7,530 nucleotides of DNA from JARFUG01 sp050485365. Lineage in GTDB: Bacteria; Desulfobacterota; Desulfuromonadia; Desulfuromonadales; JACZKF01. The stretch is taken from the NCBI GenBank assembly GCA_050485365.1, contig JBJHBH010000119.1:1-7530 (forward strand), read 5' to 3'. This document shows positions 6,126-7,530 of the stretch, one piece after another. A program made the position numbers and the translations under genes. The notes below the pieces were generated by a model. The model made no database searches and was not told the origin of the DNA. It worked only from the letters and a program-made list of their open reading frames with translations. Position 1 is the first letter of the stretch. Every line of letters starts with the position of its first letter.

Positions 6126-7511
6126 ATGAGCAGACATAAAGAGCTGAAAGACTACGAAAAAGAGATCGAGCAGTGCGTCAAGTGCGGCGCCTGCCAGGCC
6201 CACTGCCCCGTCTTCGCCGAGCACAAGCGCGAGTCGACGGTGGCGCGGGGGAAGGTGGCGCTCGCCCACGCCCTGCTCGACCAGCAGATGCCCCTCGACG
6301 AGCGCTTCGTCGCCGATATGTCCAAATGCCTGCTGTGCGGCTCGTGCTTTGACAAGTGCCCGAACCTGGTGCCGACGGACGAGATCGTCATGGCGGCACG
6401 CCGCGAGATCGCCGAGCGCAAGGGGCTCACCTCCTTCGGCAGGGGGGTCTCCTTTACCCTCAAGCACCCTTCCCTCATGAAGTGGGGGGCAAAAAGCGCC
6501 GCTGCCTTTTCGAAATTCCTCTTCAAGCAGGTCCCCGACGGCTCGGGGCTGCGTCTTCGCTTCCCCGCCCCCTTCGTCACCGCGGACCGCACCATCCCCC
6601 CCGTCGCCGCCAAGCCTTTTCGCGACCGGCACCCCGCCTTCATCCCGGGCGAGGAGGGGCGCCCCGTCGTCTCCTTCTTCACCGGCTGCATGATCAACCA
6701 CATGTATCCGCAGATCGGCGACGCCCTCGTCAAGATCGCCCGCTTCATGGGGATCGGCGTCATCATCCCCGCCGACCAGGGGTGTTGCGGCCTTCCCGCC
6801 CTCTCCTCCGGCGACGGCAAGACGGTGGAGGAGCTTGCCGGGCGCAACGCGGCAGCCTTCGGCACGCGTCAGGCCGACGCCATCGTCACCGCCTGCGCCT
6901 CGTGCAATGTCGGGATGGGGAAGCACTTCGGCTCGTTGGGAGAGCGCGAGGCGAAGCTCGCCGCGCAGGTCACCGACATCCTCGTGCTGCTGGTGCGTGA
7001 GGGGCTCGCCGAGACACTCGCCGCCCTTCCGAAAAAGGAGAAGCGGGTGCGCGTCTCGTACCACGACCCCTGCCATCTGCGCACCCAAGGGATCACCAGG
7101 GAGCCACGAGCGCTGCTGCGTGCCCTGCCCGGCGTCGACTACGTCGAGATGGAAGGGGCCGACCGCTGCTGCGGACTCGGCGGGACCTTCTCCGTCTATC
7201 ACTACGAGACGAGCAAGCAGATCGGCGCGCGCAAGGCCCCCGGCATTGAAAAAAGCGGCGCCGAGCTCGTCGCCAGCGCCTGCCCCGGGTGCATGATGCA
7301 GCTGCAGGACACCATCACCCACGCGGGGCTGCCGCCTAAGGTCATCCACGTCCTCGAGCTCATCGCCCGCGACCTCCCCGTCCATGTCACCGGCTCCGGC
7401 AGCACCCTCTTCATCATCTGCCCCGACGGTCGGCGCGAAGCCCGTCAACTCGCCCAAGACATCAACGCACAACTCCCCAACCTCGCCGCACTCCACACCA
7501 CCATCATCTGA
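6126..7511 (+). CDS. glcF: Fe-S electron-transfer subunit, GlcF/heterodisulfide-reductase-like, with unusual C-terminal tail
   Basis: This is the iron-sulfur partner that would take electrons from the flavoprotein encoded just upstream and pass them to a quinone or another carrier. The N-terminal part holds two [4Fe-4S] ferredoxin motifs, CxxCxxCxxxCP, at C17/20/23/27 and C68/71/74/78. Two cysteine-rich CCG domains follow: C188, C220-C221, C257/C260, and C316, C348-C349, C386/C389, with 31 residues between the first Cys and CC in both. No transmembrane helix is apparent. The body reaches the normal family end near LELIARDL (410-417). About 44 further residues follow and contain VTGSGSTLF (421-429), resembling a GHMP-kinase C-terminus (separate entry). 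The 461-residue length is therefore longer than the usual 400-430. The start ATG has only a weak GGAA 6 nt upstream. The gene order racemase, GlcD-like, GlcF-like supports a two-subunit hydroxyacid oxidase. Confidence 0.9.
   Translation: MSRHKELKDYEKEIEQCVKCGACQAHCPVFAEHKRESTVARGKVALAHALLDQQMPLDERFVADMSKCLLCGSCFDKCPNLVPTDEIVMAARREIAERKGLTSFGRGVSFTLKHPSLMKWGAKSAAAFSKFLFKQVPDGSGLRLRFPAPFVTADRTIPPVAAKPFRDRHPAFIPGEEGRPVVSFFTGCMINHMYPQIGDALVKIARFMGIGVIIPADQGCCGLPALSSGDGKTVEELAGRNAAAFGTRQADAIVTACASCNVGMGKHFGSLGEREAKLAAQVTDILVLLVREGLAETLAALPKKEKRVRVSYHDPCHLRTQGITREPRALLRALPGVDYVEMEGADRCCGLGGTFSVYHYETSKQIGARKAPGIEKSGAELVASACPGCMMQLQDTITHAGLPPKVIHVLELIARDLPVHVTGSGSTLFIICPDGRREARQLAQDINAQLPNLAALHTTII
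7377..7508 (+). other. C-terminal extension resembling a GHMP kinase (IspE-type) tail
   Basis: Residues 418-461 of the Fe-S subunit lie beyond the expected end of the CCG domain. They read VHVTGSGSTLFIICPD followed by an Ala/Gln-rich helix-like segment and a HTTII end. G-S-G-S-T-x-F followed by a short strand, an acidic turn and an amphipathic helix is the pattern of the last conserved motif of GHMP kinases, especially IspE. All three Gln codons here are CAA, whereas in the body of the gene 12 of 13 are CAG. This points to a fused fragment of other origin. The kinase similarity is by eye and unconfirmed. Confidence 0.4.
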
Positions 7512-7530
7512 GGATTGCTCAGGGTACAAC

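Noticed and set aside
6054..7529. 491-codon minus-strand open frame antisense to the glcF-like gene
   Set aside because: Mirror of a Cys-motif-rich sense gene; low-complexity translation and no supporting start signals.

Overview
The window is a GC-rich, tightly packed bacterial chromosome segment. It holds five protein-coding genes, one cut by the window edge, and no RNA genes that I can see. The combination of genes suggests a Desulfuromonadia/Geobacter-type anaerobe: a nickel-dependent 2-hydroxyacid racemase (LarA family), a GlcD-type flavoprotein and a GlcF-type iron-sulfur protein together with radA. That assignment is inference from gene content and style, not from a marker gene.

Layout: positions 1-1341 (minus strand) carry nearly all of radA, a DNA recombination/repair ATPase. 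It reads from a TTG start behind a clear sigma70-type promoter (1372-1400). A 109-bp divergent gap separates it from a plus-strand sodium:solute symporter gene (1451-2824). Then comes a gap of about 400 bp (2825-3230). Most of it is a hairpin-rich dispersed-type repeat (about 2863-3104). The rest is an AT-richer stretch with a CRP/FNR-like dyad and a possible promoter. Next are larA (3231-4502), the FAD-linked oxidase subunit (4591-5967) and the Fe-S subunit (6126-7511), all on the plus strand.

How the genes fit together: LarA-family enzymes interconvert the two enantiomers of lactate or a related 2-hydroxyacid. The GlcD-like flavoprotein and the GlcF-like Fe-S protein (two ferredoxin clusters and two CCG domains) would oxidise the D-isomer to the 2-oxoacid and pass electrons onward. 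The racemase would let one stereospecific dehydrogenase use both isomers. The symporter could import the substrate, but its substrate cannot be read from sequence. No GlcE subunit and no LarB/C/E cofactor-synthesis genes are in the window.

I see no clearly new multi-gene system here. The points most worth a second look are: (1) the last ~44 codons of the glcF-like gene resemble the C-terminal GSGST segment of GHMP kinases such as IspE and use different Gln codons; (2) all three gaps downstream of the symporter are occupied by different small repeat families, one of which supplies the likely ribosome binding site of the glcD-like gene; (3) a TGTG-N8-CACA dyad sits upstream of larA.
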